Origin: Microbacterium invictum
GTDB lineage: Bacteria; Actinomycetota; Actinomycetes; Actinomycetales; Microbacteriaceae
DNA: 64,000 bases
Assembly: GCF_034421375.1 (NCBI RefSeq)
Contig: NZ_CP139779.1
Coordinates: forward strand, 1,426,001-1,490,000
Direction of reading: 5' to 3'
Below the pieces are notes generated by a model. The model made no database searches, was not told where the DNA came from, and worked only from the letters and a program-made list of their open reading frames with translations. Each line of letters starts with the position of its first letter. Position 1 is the first letter of the stretch. Positions 1 through 9,474 of the stretch are shown here, piece by piece. The position numbers and the translations under genes were made by a program.

Positions 1-509
1 CGGAGGATCCCGGCGGCGCTGACCATCCCGGTGCGCGGATCGATCGGAGCGGGAAGAGCGAGACCGACGCCGAGCAGGTCGTCGACGGAGCCGCCGAGGG
101 AGTCCATCATGTCGCCGAGGAGGAGGGCGAGCCGATCGAGTTCGGCGTCGTGCCGGTGGTCGAGGGGGAGGGGGAGGGAGCTCTGGCTCACCACCGTTCG
201 GGTGACGTCCGAGATCGCGATGTGCAGCTGTCGCGAGCTGAAGTGCGCGCCGGCGACGAGCCCCAGTTGACGGGCGAGGGAGACGAGGGTCGCCCGACGG
301 CCGCTGCGCGAGGTGATCGAGGTGTGGAGCACCCCCGACGCGACGAGCTCCTTGACGATGTTCGACACCGTCGCGGGAGAGAGGCCGGTGATGCCGGCGA
401 GCTCCACCTGCGTCATCCGGCCGTGGCGCTTCAGCGTCTCGAGCAGGCGCGCGCGGTTGGCTTCACGCAGCGACGACTGCGAGCCCGGCGGCGTCTCTCG
501 GCGGATCAC
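1..509 (-). CDS. ROK-family transcriptional regulator/sugar kinase homologue, N-terminal part
   Basis: The C-terminal part lies beyond base 1. The N-terminal ~55 residues form a winged helix-turn-helix, with an MTQVELAGITGLSPATVSNIV helix pair (near positions 420-360 of the window), followed by the beginning of the ROK fold. ROK regulators typically repress sugar catabolism operons and respond to a bound sugar or phosphosugar. A TACAGT -10 hexamer lies exactly 6 bases before the GTG at 509, so I take that GTG as a leaderless start; a GTG two codons upstream (515) is the alternative. The gene starts 17 bases after the stop of the NYN gene on the same strand. The target operon cannot be read from this window. 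Confidence 0.85.
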   Translation of the reverse strand, partial: MIRRETPPGSQSSLREANRARLLETLKRHGRMTQVELAGITGLSPATVSNIVKELVASGVLHTSITSRSGRRATLVSLARQLGLVAGAHFSSRQLHIAISDVTRTVVSQSSLPLPLDHRHDAELDRLALLLGDMMDSLGGSVDDLLGVGLALPAPIDPRTGMVSAAGIL

Positions 510-515
510 ATGCAC

Positions 516-521
516 ACTGTA
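516..521 (-). promoter_or_regulatory. -10 hexamer TACAGT, leaderless promoter of the ROK gene
   Basis: TACAGT followed by 6 bases and then GTG. This is the arrangement shared by many genes in this window. No convincing -35 is visible. Confidence 0.5.
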
Positions 522-526
522 GCGGG

Positions 527-1384
527 TCAGGTCTTCTCACCCGCGAGACGGACCAGCACGATGTGGCCCGACTCGTCGACCTCGGCGACGTCCGCGTGCG
601 CCTTGACGAACTCCGAGAAGCTTCGGAACCCATAGGCCTTCTCGCTGAAGGACGGGTCCAGCCGCTTGATCAGGCTCTTCACCGCCGACGCGTGCTGCCA
701 GGCCTCGCCCTCGCGGTCGCTCTCCAGCCGCAGCGCTCTCTGGAGCAGGTCTGCGCCGGGGTCGACGGTCTTCTTCCGCGACCGGCTGCGCGCCGTCTCG
801 GGCTTCTCCGTCACTGCCGGGGCGGGGATACCGGGGAGGGCGTCGTACGCATGGAACTGGTCGCACGCGGCCGCGAGCGACTTCGCGGTGGATCCCGCCA
901 CGCCGATGCCGACGACGAAGCGTCCGAGTCGCTTGCAGCGCTGCGCGAGCGGGACGTAGTCGGAGTCGCCCGCGACGATGACGACGTGGGTGAGGTCGTC
1001 GAGGCGGAACATGTCCTCGACCGTGTCGACGGCGAGCCTGATGTCCGCGCCGTTCTTGGCATAGGCCGCGGCGGGGAACAGCTGGACGAGATCGACGGCG
1101 CGGGCGACCAGCTGCGACCGGTAGACCGCGTTGACCGGCGACGACCAGTCGGCGTAGGCGCGGGTGAGGACGAGGGTGCCGAAGGTGGCGGCGTAGTCGA
1201 TGATCGCCCCCACGTCGATCATCGCCGCGGCCAGCCGCTCGGTGATCTCGGGGTCGCCGTCCCCGGCGACGATCCGCTGACGGTCGCGGGCATAGGAGTT
1301 GCGCCCGTGGACCCGGTCGTACCAGGACATCACGATGTTGTCGAAGTCGAGGTAGACGGCCACGCGGCCGTGGGAATCGGCCAT
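527..1384 (-). CDS. NYN-domain (LabA/DUF88-like) RNase-fold protein with C-terminal OST-HTH/LOTUS domain
   Basis: 285 residues. The N-terminal NYN (PIN-like) domain begins with VAVYLDFDNIV (acidic residues D13, D15, N16) and carries the second acidic motif VAGDSDYVPL near residue 125, both typical of metal-dependent RNA nucleases. A basic linker near residue 200 (SRSRKKT) leads to a C-terminal OST-HTH/LOTUS-like domain of about 70 residues, an RNA- or G-quadruplex-binding fold. This domain pair is known from LabA-like/MARF1-type proteins; the substrate is unknown. The ATG at 1384 overlaps the stop of the upstream oxidoreductase by one base (TGATG), which suggests translational coupling. A GTG at 1387 is an alternative start. 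Confidence 0.85.
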   Translation of the reverse strand: MADSHGRVAVYLDFDNIVMSWYDRVHGRNSYARDRQRIVAGDGDPEITERLAAAMIDVGAIIDYAATFGTLVLTRAYADWSSPVNAVYRSQLVARAVDLVQLFPAAAYAKNGADIRLAVDTVEDMFRLDDLTHVVIVAGDSDYVPLAQRCKRLGRFVVGIGVAGSTAKSLAAACDQFHAYDALPGIPAPAVTEKPETARSRSRKKTVDPGADLLQRALRLESDREGEAWQHASAVKSLIKRLDPSFSEKAYGFRSFSEFVKAHADVAEVDESGHIVLVRLAGEKT

Positions 1385-2367
1385 CACTTCTCTCCGGGGT
1401 AGCGCACGCCGATCTGCGCGCGGACGTCGTCGAGTGTCCCCATGATCGCCACCGTCTGGTCGATCCCCAGCAGCGGGCTGTCGGTGTCCCCTCGCGCGAT
1501 GATCTCCTCGGCCGCGAGAGCCTGGAACTGCATGCCGCGTCCGGAGATGTCGGTGACGTAGTCCTCGATCACGGTGCCGTCGGGCGCGGTCACCCGGAAG
1601 CTCGTCGGGGCGTACCAGGTGCGGTCGATGTCGATGCGCGCCTCGGTGCCGATGATGTGGGCGGTGTTGGGGCCGGCCGAACGGGACGAGGTGACCGATG
1701 TCGAGAGGGCACCGGAGGCATGGGTGAAGATCGTCGCCACGTCGGAGTCTGCGCCGGTGTCGGCGAGGCGCGCGCGAGCGGTGACCGATACGGGCTCCCC
1801 GAGGATGTCCCAGAAGAAGGAGATCGGGTAGATCCCGAGGTCGAGGAGGGCGCCACCACCCAGGTGGAGCGCGTTCAGCCGGTGCTCGGGGTCATCGGTG
1901 ATCTTCTGGGTGTGATCGGCGAACACCGCGCGGATGTCGCCCAGCGTCCCGGCTGCGATGATCTCGCGGATGCGGATCATGTGGGGGAGGTACCGGGTCC
2001 ACATCGCCTCCATCGCCAGGCGCCCGTTGGCGCGGGCTGCGTCGCGGATCGAGGCGGCCTCGGCGGCGTTGAGGGTGAAGGGCTTCTCGACCAGGACGTG
2101 CTTGCCGTGCTCGAGCGCGAGGATCGCGTTCTCGGCGTGGAAAGGGTGCGGGGTGGCGATGTAGAGGATGTCGACATCGGGGTCGGCGACAAGCGCCTCG
2201 TAGGAGGAGTGCGCGTGCGGGATGCCGAACTCGGCCGCGAACTCGCGCGATGCCTCCTCACGACGCGAGCCGACGGCGACGAGGTCGCGCTCGGCGGTAC
2301 GGAGGTCGGAGGCGAACGCGTGCGCGATGCCTCCCGTGGCGAGGATGCCCCAGCGAAGTCCGGTCAT
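1384..2367 (-). CDS. Gfo/Idh/MocA-family NAD(P)-dependent oxidoreductase
   Basis: 327 residues, normal for the family. The N-terminal Rossmann fold starts with RWGILATGGIAHAFASDL, where the usual GxGxxG is seen as ATGGIA. The family EKPFTLN motif is present near residue 95. The C-terminal half is the alpha/beta dimerisation and substrate domain. Such enzymes oxidise or reduce sugars, inositols or trans-dihydrodiols; the substrate here is not readable. The ATG at 2367 is chosen because a TACGCT -10 hexamer lies 7 bases before it; reading further upstream gives only low-complexity Arg/Ser sequence. The gene is followed by the NYN gene with a one-base overlap. Confidence 0.9.
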   Translation of the reverse strand: MTGLRWGILATGGIAHAFASDLRTAERDLVAVGSRREEASREFAAEFGIPHAHSSYEALVADPDVDILYIATPHPFHAENAILALEHGKHVLVEKPFTLNAAEAASIRDAARANGRLAMEAMWTRYLPHMIRIREIIAAGTLGDIRAVFADHTQKITDDPEHRLNALHLGGGALLDLGIYPISFFWDILGEPVSVTARARLADTGADSDVATIFTHASGALSTSVTSSRSAGPNTAHIIGTEARIDIDRTWYAPTSFRVTAPDGTVIEDYVTDISGRGMQFQALAAEEIIARGDTDSPLLGIDQTVAIMGTLDDVRAQIGVRYPGEK

Positions 2368-2374
2368 GGGTTCG

Positions 2375-2380
2375 AGCGTA
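2375..2380 (-). promoter_or_regulatory. -10 hexamer TACGCT, leaderless promoter of the Gfo/Idh gene
   Basis: TACGCT, 7 bases, then ATG. It fits the recurrent leaderless pattern of the window. Confidence 0.45.
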
Positions 2381-2398
2381 CCGGGGTGGACGGTGTCG

Positions 2399-3337
2399 TC
2401 ACGGATGCAGGATGACCTTCCCCGCGGCGCCCTGCTCGACGGCCCGGTGCGCGGCCGCGGCGTCGCCGAGGGGGAAGGAGGGACCGAGCTCCACGGAGAA
2501 CGCCCCGGCGGCCAGGAGGGAGAGCGCCACGGGGAGGGCCTCGGCACGCCACGCCAGCTGCTGCGACGTGAGCGGGTGCGGCGCACCGCCCCCGAACGCC
2601 CGGATGCCGAAGCCCGCCGCGTCGCGGCCTCGGACGAGGGTAGCGATGCGCTCGGCGGGGGCCAGAGCGAGGGAGGTGCGGATCGCCTCATCCGTTCCGG
2701 CCGCGTCCAGGGCGACGGAGATGCCCTCGGGCGCCACGGCGCGCACCCGGTCGGCGAGGCCCTCGCCGTACGCCACCGGCTCTGCGCCGAGGTCGCGGAC
2801 GCGGTCGAAGCGCTCCGGCGAGGCCGTCGCGATCACCCGTGCGCCCCAGAGGGCGGCGAGCTGGATGGCGGCCTGACCCACCGCGCCGGATCCGGCATGG
2901 AGGAGGAGGGTGTCGCCGTCGCGGACGCCGAGCGAACGCAGCGCCTGATAGGCCGTGCCGACCGGGACCCCGAGTGCCGCACCCTCCGCGGCGGTGACGG
3001 ACGCGGGGCGAGGCTGCACCGCGCGGATGGGGGCGGCGAGGTCGGTGGCGTAGGTGCCCGTCGCGCCGAAGACGACCACGGGATCGCCCGCGCGGAAGCC
3101 GTCCACGCCCTCGCCCACGGCGGTGACGATGCCGGCGGCATCGCTTCCGATGCGCCGCGGCTCCTCGATCGCCGGCGAGGGGCGCAGACCCGAACGCAGC
3201 TTGTGATCGATGGGGTTGACCCCCACCGCTTCGACCCGGACGACGACCTCGCCCGCCCCGGCGACGGGATCGGGGATGTCCACGAGGGTCAGGACCCCGG
3301 GGTCGCCGAAGGAGGAGTACGCGATCGCCTGAGCCAT
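2399..3337 (-). CDS. Zinc-independent medium-chain dehydrogenase/quinone oxidoreductase-like protein
   Basis: 312 residues. The GroES-like N-terminal domain contains VRVEAVGVNPIDHKLRSG, typical of quinone oxidoreductase-like MDR proteins. The nucleotide-binding domain contains LLHAGSGAVGQAAIQLA (glycine-rich AGSGAVG), which normally binds NADPH. No zinc-ligand cysteines are seen. It probably reduces quinones or alpha,beta-unsaturated carbonyls with NADPH in the cytosol. The ATG at 3337 gives a normal-length protein starting MAQAIAYSSFG. It lies 29 bases downstream of hrpA on the same strand and may be co-transcribed with it. Confidence 0.85.
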   Translation of the reverse strand: MAQAIAYSSFGDPGVLTLVDIPDPVAGAGEVVVRVEAVGVNPIDHKLRSGLRPSPAIEEPRRIGSDAAGIVTAVGEGVDGFRAGDPVVVFGATGTYATDLAAPIRAVQPRPASVTAAEGAALGVPVGTAYQALRSLGVRDGDTLLLHAGSGAVGQAAIQLAALWGARVIATASPERFDRVRDLGAEPVAYGEGLADRVRAVAPEGISVALDAAGTDEAIRTSLALAPAERIATLVRGRDAAGFGIRAFGGGAPHPLTSQQLAWRAEALPVALSLLAAGAFSVELGPSFPLGDAAAAHRAVEQGAAGKVILHP

Positions 3338-3366
3338 ACCTGCGGGAACGCGGGGCGGCGGCGCGG

Positions 3367-6300
3367 CTATTCCCGGAGCGCCTTCTGGATGCGCTGCAGC
3401 GACACGGGCTCGGCCGTGCCGAGCGGCTGGGCGAACAGGCTGACCCGGTACTCCTCCAGCATCCACCGGGCGCGCACAAGCGCATGCGGCGCGTCCGGCG
3501 GGAGCGGGATGACCCCGCCCGCCTCGGCGTAGGCCGCCGCGGCGCGTTCGAACTCGGTCAGTCGCTGCCGGTCGCGGCCGGGGTTGTCGGCGAGGGTGGA
3601 CGCCCGGTCGGCGGCGGCACGCAGGTAGCGCGGGAGGTGGGCGAGCCGGGCGGCGCCGGTGCGGGAGAGGAAGCCGGGGAAGATCAGGCCCGCCAGCTGC
3701 GCCTTGATGTCGCCGAGAGCGCCGAGGAGCGCCATCGAGGTCACGGCGCGGACAGCCCGCTCGACCTCGCGCCCGGCCGTGAGGATCTTCGCCGCCAGGG
3801 ACACCAGGGCGAACAGCTCGTCGACGCCTGCGCGAGAGAACTCCTCGCGGGCCCGCGCGAACACCGCGGCCGACCGCACGGGCTCCGAGCCTGCGACACG
3901 GTCGAGGACCGCGTCGGCGAGCGTCGAGCGCGCGTCCTCGATGAGCGCCCGGGCCGACGGGTAGGGGCTCGCGGCGAGCGCGAGCTTCTCCGGGGCGGTG
4001 AGGTGCTCGAGGACGTAGGTCGCCGGGGAGGGCACCGCGAGCAGCAGCAGCCGTCGCACGCCTGCGCGCAGGGCCGCGGCCGCGGCATCCGGAGTCGACT
4101 CGATCCGCAGGGCCACGCTCTCCCGCTCGTCGAGAAGGGCGGGGTAGCCTCGCACGACGCCGCCCGCGACCCGGGTGTCGACGAGGGCCGGGAGGTCGCC
4201 GAGATCCCAGGTCGTGATCCCGGTGCGCTCGGCGACCGTGACTCCCGTCGCCGCAGTCGCCGACGCCCCGGCCGCGGCGACTTTCGCGGTCGGGCGCTCG
4301 AGGGTGCGGGCGACCGAGGAACGTGCGCGGCCGCGGAGGCGGTCCTGGAGTGCGGTGAGGTCGCGATCGCTGCCGAGGGCCCGGCCCCGATCGTCCACGG
4401 CGCGGAACGACATGCGGAGGTGCCCGGGGATCCGCTCCAGATCGAAGTCCTCCTCGCCCACCGGCTGGCTGGCGGCGCGTTGGATCAGCCGCGCGAGGGC
4501 GACGGTGAGCGTCGTGTCGGGACGACCGTCGGTGGCCTCTGGGCCCTGACCGTGGAGCTCATCGCCGAGCCGGGCCGCCCAGTCGGCGGCGGGGACCACG
4601 TGACGGCGGATGGCCTTGGGGAGGGAGCGGATGAGCGCGGCGATGAGCTCGGGACGAAGCCCCGGCACCTGCCAGTCGAAGCCGTCGGGGCGCAGCTGTG
4701 CGAGAAGCGGCAGCGGGATGACGACGGTGACGCCGTCGTCGGGAGCGCCGGGCTCGAACCGGTAGGCGAGCGAGAGCACCTGATCGCCCTGCCGCCACCG
4801 GGTGGGGAAGTCGCGCTCGTCCGCGCGGGCGGCGTCGTCGAGGAGATCGGCCTCGCTCATGTCGAGCAGGCGCGGGGTGCGGGTCGAGGCGTCCTTCCAC
4901 CACCGCTCGAACGAGCGCACGTCGAAGACGTCGGCCGGCAGGCGCGCATCGTAGAACGCGTAGACCGCCTCGTCGCCGGCGAGGATGTCTCGGCGGCGTT
5001 CGCGCTCCTCGAGCTTCTCCAGCCGTCGGCGCAGGTCGGCGTTGCGGCGCTCGAACGCGCTGAGCCGCTTGTCGAGGTACGACAGATCCACGTCGCCCTC
5101 GACGAGCGCGTGGCGCACGAACATCTCCCGGGCCAGCGGCCGGTCGAAGCGGGCCAGCTGCACCCGGCGCCGCGGGATGATCTCGACCCCGAACAGCGTG
5201 ATCTTCTCGTACGCCGACGCCGCGCCCGCGCTCTTGGACCAGTGGGGTTCGCTGACGCTGCGGTGCGCGAGATCGCCGGCGAGGGCCTCCGCCCAGGCGG
5301 GGTCGATCTCGGCGACGGTGCGGGCGAACAGGCGCGAGGTCTCCACGAGTTCGGCGGCCATCACCGCCGCGGGGCGGCGCTTGCGCAGCCCCGAGCCGGG
5401 GAAAATCGCGAAGCGTGTTCCTCGCGCGCCGCGGTACTCGGCGCGTCCCTGGTCGCCGCGCCGGCGATCACGACCGCGCTCATCGGGTCGGGAGCTCGGG
5501 CGCTCGTCGAGGATGCCGATCTGCGAGAGGAGGCCGGACAGGATCGCCCGGTGGATGTCATCGGGATCGGCCGTGTCCGCGGCATCCGCTCTTCTCGCAC
5601 CCAGCAGCGCACTGAGCTGCCGGTGCACGTCGAACCATTCCCGAACGCGCACATAGTTCAGGTGCTCGCTGCGGCACAGCCGCCGGAACGCGCTCGAGCC
5701 GAGCTCGGCCTGCTGCTCGCGCAGGTGCTTCCACAGATTCAGCAGCGTGAGGAAGTCGCTGGTCGGATCGGTGAAGCGGGCGTGGAGGCGGTCGGCCTCC
5801 TCGCGACGCTCCTCCGGTCGCTCGCGGACGTCCTGGATCGACAGGCCCGCGACGATCGCGAGCACCGGAGCGAGCACCTTCGTCCGCTCGGCCTCGATCA
5901 GCATGCGCGCGAAGCGCGGGTCGATGGGCAGCCGCGCGATGCGGCGTCCGATGTCGGTCAGCCGCGGGCCGCGCTCCCCGGCGTGCACGGCGCCGAGCTC
6001 GGTGAGGAGATCGAGCGCCGCTTTCACGCCGCGAGAATCCGGGCGCGTGAGGAACGGGAACGATGCCACGTCTCCGAAGCCGAGGCTGAGCATCTGCAGG
6101 AGCACGGCGGCGAGGCTCGTCCGCAGGATCTCGGGCTCGGTGAATTCGGGTCGAGAGAGGAAGTCGTCCTCGCTGTACAGCCGGATCGCGACGCCCGGCG
6201 CGGTCCGCCCGGCGCGGCCCGCGCGCTGCTGGGCCGAGGCCTGGGAGACCGGCTCGATCGGGAGCCGCTGGATCTTGCTGCGGTTGCTGTACCGCGAGAT

Positions 6301-7236
6301 GCGGGCCGTGCCGGTGTCGATGACGTACCGGATGCCGGGCACCGTGAGGCTCGTCTCGGCGACGTTGGTCGCGAGGATGATGCGGCGACGGATCCCCGCG
6401 GTGCTCGAGCGTTCGAACACCCGGTGCTGCTCCGCCGAGGTGAGCCGGCCGTAGAGGGGGAGGACCTCGGTGGGTGCGACGTCCCTGGCGTACATGCCGC
6501 GGACGGCATCCATGGCGTCGCGGATCTCGGCCTCGCCGGGGAGGAACACCAGCACATCGCCTGCCGGTTCGCGATCGAGCTCTCGCAGGGCCGACAGCAG
6601 CCCGTCGATGTCGTCGTCCTCGTGCTCCGTGGCGGGACGGTAGCGGATCTCGACGGGGTAGGTGCGTCCGGAGACCTCGATGATCGGCGCGGGGGTGCCC
6701 GAGCGGTCGGCGAAGTGCGCCGCGAAACTCTGCGGATCGATCGTGGCGGAGGTGATGATGACTTTGAGGTCGGGACGCTTCGGCAGGATGCGGGTGAGGT
6801 AGCCGATCAGGAAGTCGACGTTCAGCGACCGCTCGTGCGCCTCGTCGACGATGATCGTGTCGTAGCGGCGCAGCAGCCGGTCGCGGTGGATCTCGTTGAG
6901 GAGGATCCCGTCGGTCATGAGGGCGACCCGCGTGTCGTCGGAGACCTGGTCGGTGAAGCGCACCTTGTATCCGACCGTGCCGCCGAGAGGCACCTCGAGC
7001 TCCTCGGCGATCCGCTCCGCGATCGAGCGGGCGGCGATGCGGCGGGGCTGGGTGTGCGCGATGCGCTCCCGCCCGAGCTCGAGGCAGATCTTCGGCAGCT
7101 GCGTGGTCTTGCCCGAACCGGTCGCCCCCGCGACGATCACCACCTGGTGGTCGCGGATGGCGGCGGCGATCTCGTCCCGGGCCGCGCTGACGGGCAGCTC
7201 GGGCGGGTAGGCGATCACCGGGGCGGTCGTGGGCAT
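3367..7236 (-). CDS. hrpA: ATP-dependent RNA helicase HrpA
   Basis: 1289 residues, the usual HrpA size. Domain order: DEAH helicase core with Walker A GATGSGKTTQLPK (near residue 38), DEAH in VDEAHERSLN (near 135) and SAT motif ITSATID (near 160); helicase C domain to about residue 380 with the QRAGRAGR motif; winged-helix/ratchet (HA2) region; OB-fold; then the long HrpA-specific C-terminal region (DUF3418). HrpA unwinds RNA and, in other bacteria, helps resolve stalled ribosomes and process mRNA. It is transcribed divergently from the aldo/keto reductase. A TACGAT hexamer lies 8 bases upstream of the ATG. The long ORF antisense to it is a GC-rich shadow. Confidence 0.95.
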   Translation of the reverse strand: MPTTAPVIAYPPELPVSAARDEIAAAIRDHQVVIVAGATGSGKTTQLPKICLELGRERIAHTQPRRIAARSIAERIAEELEVPLGGTVGYKVRFTDQVSDDTRVALMTDGILLNEIHRDRLLRRYDTIIVDEAHERSLNVDFLIGYLTRILPKRPDLKVIITSATIDPQSFAAHFADRSGTPAPIIEVSGRTYPVEIRYRPATEHEDDDIDGLLSALRELDREPAGDVLVFLPGEAEIRDAMDAVRGMYARDVAPTEVLPLYGRLTSAEQHRVFERSSTAGIRRRIILATNVAETSLTVPGIRYVIDTGTARISRYSNRSKIQRLPIEPVSQASAQQRAGRAGRTAPGVAIRLYSEDDFLSRPEFTEPEILRTSLAAVLLQMLSLGFGDVASFPFLTRPDSRGVKAALDLLTELGAVHAGERGPRLTDIGRRIARLPIDPRFARMLIEAERTKVLAPVLAIVAGLSIQDVRERPEERREEADRLHARFTDPTSDFLTLLNLWKHLREQQAELGSSAFRRLCRSEHLNYVRVREWFDVHRQLSALLGARRADAADTADPDDIHRAILSGLLSQIGILDERPSSRPDERGRDRRRGDQGRAEYRGARGTRFAIFPGSGLRKRRPAAVMAAELVETSRLFARTVAEIDPAWAEALAGDLAHRSVSEPHWSKSAGAASAYEKITLFGVEIIPRRRVQLARFDRPLAREMFVRHALVEGDVDLSYLDKRLSAFERRNADLRRRLEKLEERERRRDILAGDEAVYAFYDARLPADVFDVRSFERWWKDASTRTPRLLDMSEADLLDDAARADERDFPTRWRQGDQVLSLAYRFEPGAPDDGVTVVIPLPLLAQLRPDGFDWQVPGLRPELIAALIRSLPKAIRRHVVPAADWAARLGDELHGQGPEATDGRPDTTLTVALARLIQRAASQPVGEEDFDLERIPGHLRMSFRAVDDRGRALGSDRDLTALQDRLRGRARSSVARTLERPTAKVAAAGASATAATGVTVAERTGITTWDLGDLPALVDTRVAGGVVRGYPALLDERESVALRIESTPDAAAAALRAGVRRLLLLAVPSPATYVLEHLTAPEKLALAASPYPSARALIEDARSTLADAVLDRVAGSEPVRSAAVFARAREEFSRAGVDELFALVSLAAKILTAGREVERAVRAVTSMALLGALGDIKAQLAGLIFPGFLSRTGAARLAHLPRYLRAAADRASTLADNPGRDRQRLTEFERAAAAYAEAGGVIPLPPDAPHALVRARWMLEEYRVSLFAQPLGTAEPVSLQRIQKALRE

Positions 7237-7244
7237 AGCCCTCC

Positions 7245-7250
7245 ATCGTA
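7245..7250 (-). promoter_or_regulatory. -10 hexamer TACGAT, probable hrpA promoter
   Basis: TACGAT with 8 bases to the hrpA ATG. This would give an mRNA that is leaderless or has a 1-2 base leader. Confidence 0.4.
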
Positions 7251-7322
7251 CGGCCGCGGGGGCCGTCGTTAGCGGGTCGCGCGGGATGGCGCAACACGCG
7301 ACCTCCGCACCGGCGGTGATTC

Positions 7323-8168
<846 letters not shown>

Positions 8169-8179
8169 CCCGCAGCGCC

Positions 8180-9418
8180 TCAGCCGGCGGCCGGTGACAC
8201 CGCGCCGCCGGCTTCGGCTGCGCCGTGGTCGACGGTGATCCCGAACACCAGGTCCAGCGCGCGCTCGAACTCCTCCAGCTCGCCGGCGGCGGCCGCTTCG
8301 CGCGCCCGGACGGAGGGCCGGTGCGACAGCACTCCGGCGAGGTGACGGAGCGCGCTGCGGGCCTGCTCGGCGTCGGCGGGCAGCCGCGATAGCTCGTCCT
8401 GAAGGGCGTCCTCGATATGACGGCGCACCGCGACGATCGCGGGAGCCGCGGCCCGCTCGGCGGTGAAGGTCGCCGCCGCCGATCCCACGAGTTCGTGGGC
8501 ACCGGGACCGAGCTCGGGGAGTGCCGCGTGGCGGCCGAGGAGTTCGAGGTCGAGGAGCTCGACACCGGGGAGCTCGCCCACTTCGGGCGAGACATTGCGG
8601 GGGAGGCCCAGATCGATGACGATGCGGCGGGCGGTGTCGGGGATGTCGTCGGGGGTGACGACGTACCGGGCGGTGCAGGTGATGACGATCTCGGCGTGCG
8701 CGATGGCGCGGGAGAGATCGGCCTCGGGCCGGACGCCGTAGCGGGCGGCGAACCGGGCCGCGCGGCCGGTGGCGGAGTAGACGCCGATGTCGCGGGCCCC
8801 GCGGGCGCGAAGGGCGGCGATCGTGGTCGCGGCGTAGCTGCCCGTGCCGACGAGGAGGACGGGAACGCGTCCCCAGTCCGTCACACGGGTGTCGACGAGA
8901 TCCAGGGCGAGGCGCGCGAGGGAGCGACGGCCGGCCCCGACATCGGCCTTGGCGCGCATCTCTCGGGTGGCGTGAGTGGCGCGCTGAAAGACCTGCTCGA
9001 GCTCGGTGCTGGTCGTCCCCTCGGTACGGGCCTGCACGAGCGCCCGCTGCACCTGGCCGCTGATCTCCTCTTCGCCGACGACCATGGACTCCAGGCCTGA
9101 GCTCACGGCGAACAGGTGGCGGACGACATCGTCACCGCAGAGCGAGACGGCCGATTCGCGCAACGCGTGCGCGTCGTCGCCGGCGGCATCGCCGAGTGCC
9201 TCGAGGACCGCCTCCCGCGCGACGACGGCGCCGCCGGTGAGGGGCTCGTCGAGTTCGAGGTACGCCTCGAAGCGGTTGCAGGTCGACAGGACGACCGCTC
9301 CGCGCACGAAGTCGTGCTCCGAGACGAGCGCCCGGCCGGTGGATTCGGCGACGGCCGAGATGCGACCCAGCACCTCGAAATCCGTATTGCGATGATTCGC
9401 CGTCACACAGAACAGCAC
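8180..9418 (-). CDS. hemA: Glutamyl-tRNA reductase (HemA)
   Basis: 412 residues. The first enzyme of tetrapyrrole synthesis by the C5 pathway, it reduces glutamyl-tRNA to glutamate-1-semialdehyde with NADPH. The catalytic Cys47 is in the motif LSTCNRFEAYLEL; MVVGEEEISGQVQRAL and the NADPH-binding segment with VGTGSYAATT (near residue 190) are present, then a C-terminal helical dimerisation domain. It is divergent from hemE-hemL, separated by 56 bases. The GTG start is preceded by TAGACT at exactly 6 bases. The product is handed to HemL, encoded at the far end of the divergent operon. Confidence 0.96.
   Translation of the reverse strand: MLFCVTANHRNTDFEVLGRISAVAESTGRALVSEHDFVRGAVVLSTCNRFEAYLELDEPLTGGAVVAREAVLEALGDAAGDDAHALRESAVSLCGDDVVRHLFAVSSGLESMVVGEEEISGQVQRALVQARTEGTTSTELEQVFQRATHATREMRAKADVGAGRRSLARLALDLVDTRVTDWGRVPVLLVGTGSYAATTIAALRARGARDIGVYSATGRAARFAARYGVRPEADLSRAIAHAEIVITCTARYVVTPDDIPDTARRIVIDLGLPRNVSPEVGELPGVELLDLELLGRHAALPELGPGAHELVGSAAATFTAERAAAPAIVAVRRHIEDALQDELSRLPADAEQARSALRHLAGVLSHRPSVRAREAAAAGELEEFERALDLVFGITVDHGAAEAGGAVSPAAG
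8182..8213. terminator. Hairpin shared by the convergent aldo/keto reductase and hemA genes
   Basis: A perfect 10-bp stem, AGCCGGCGGC pairing with GCCGCCGGCT across a 12-base loop, begins 14 bases after the aldo/keto reductase stop and overlaps the last codons of hemA. There is no T-tract, which is common for actinobacterial intrinsic terminators. It could act in both directions. Confidence 0.45.
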
Positions 9419-9424
9419 CGGACA

Positions 9425-9430
9425 AGTCTA
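9425..9430 (-). promoter_or_regulatory. -10 hexamer TAGACT, leaderless promoter of hemA
   Basis: TAGACT, 6 bases, GTG of hemA. It lies 31 bases from the opposing hemE -10, so the two promoters share their upstream region. Confidence 0.55.
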
Positions 9431-9461
9431 CCCAACCGACGAGCTCCCGGCCGCGCGCGTC

Positions 9462-9467
9462 TAGCCT
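9462..9467 (+). promoter_or_regulatory. -10 hexamer TAGCCT, leaderless promoter of the hemE operon
   Basis: TAGCCT, 7 bases, GTG of hemE. No strong -35 is visible. Confidence 0.5.
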
Positions 9468-9474
9468 TGAGGGC

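Noticed and set aside
3484..7272. A 1262-codon open frame antisense to hrpA
   Set aside because: It has the Arg/Gly/Ala/Val-rich composition of GC-rich shadow frames and no domain; hrpA on the other strand has complete helicase motifs.
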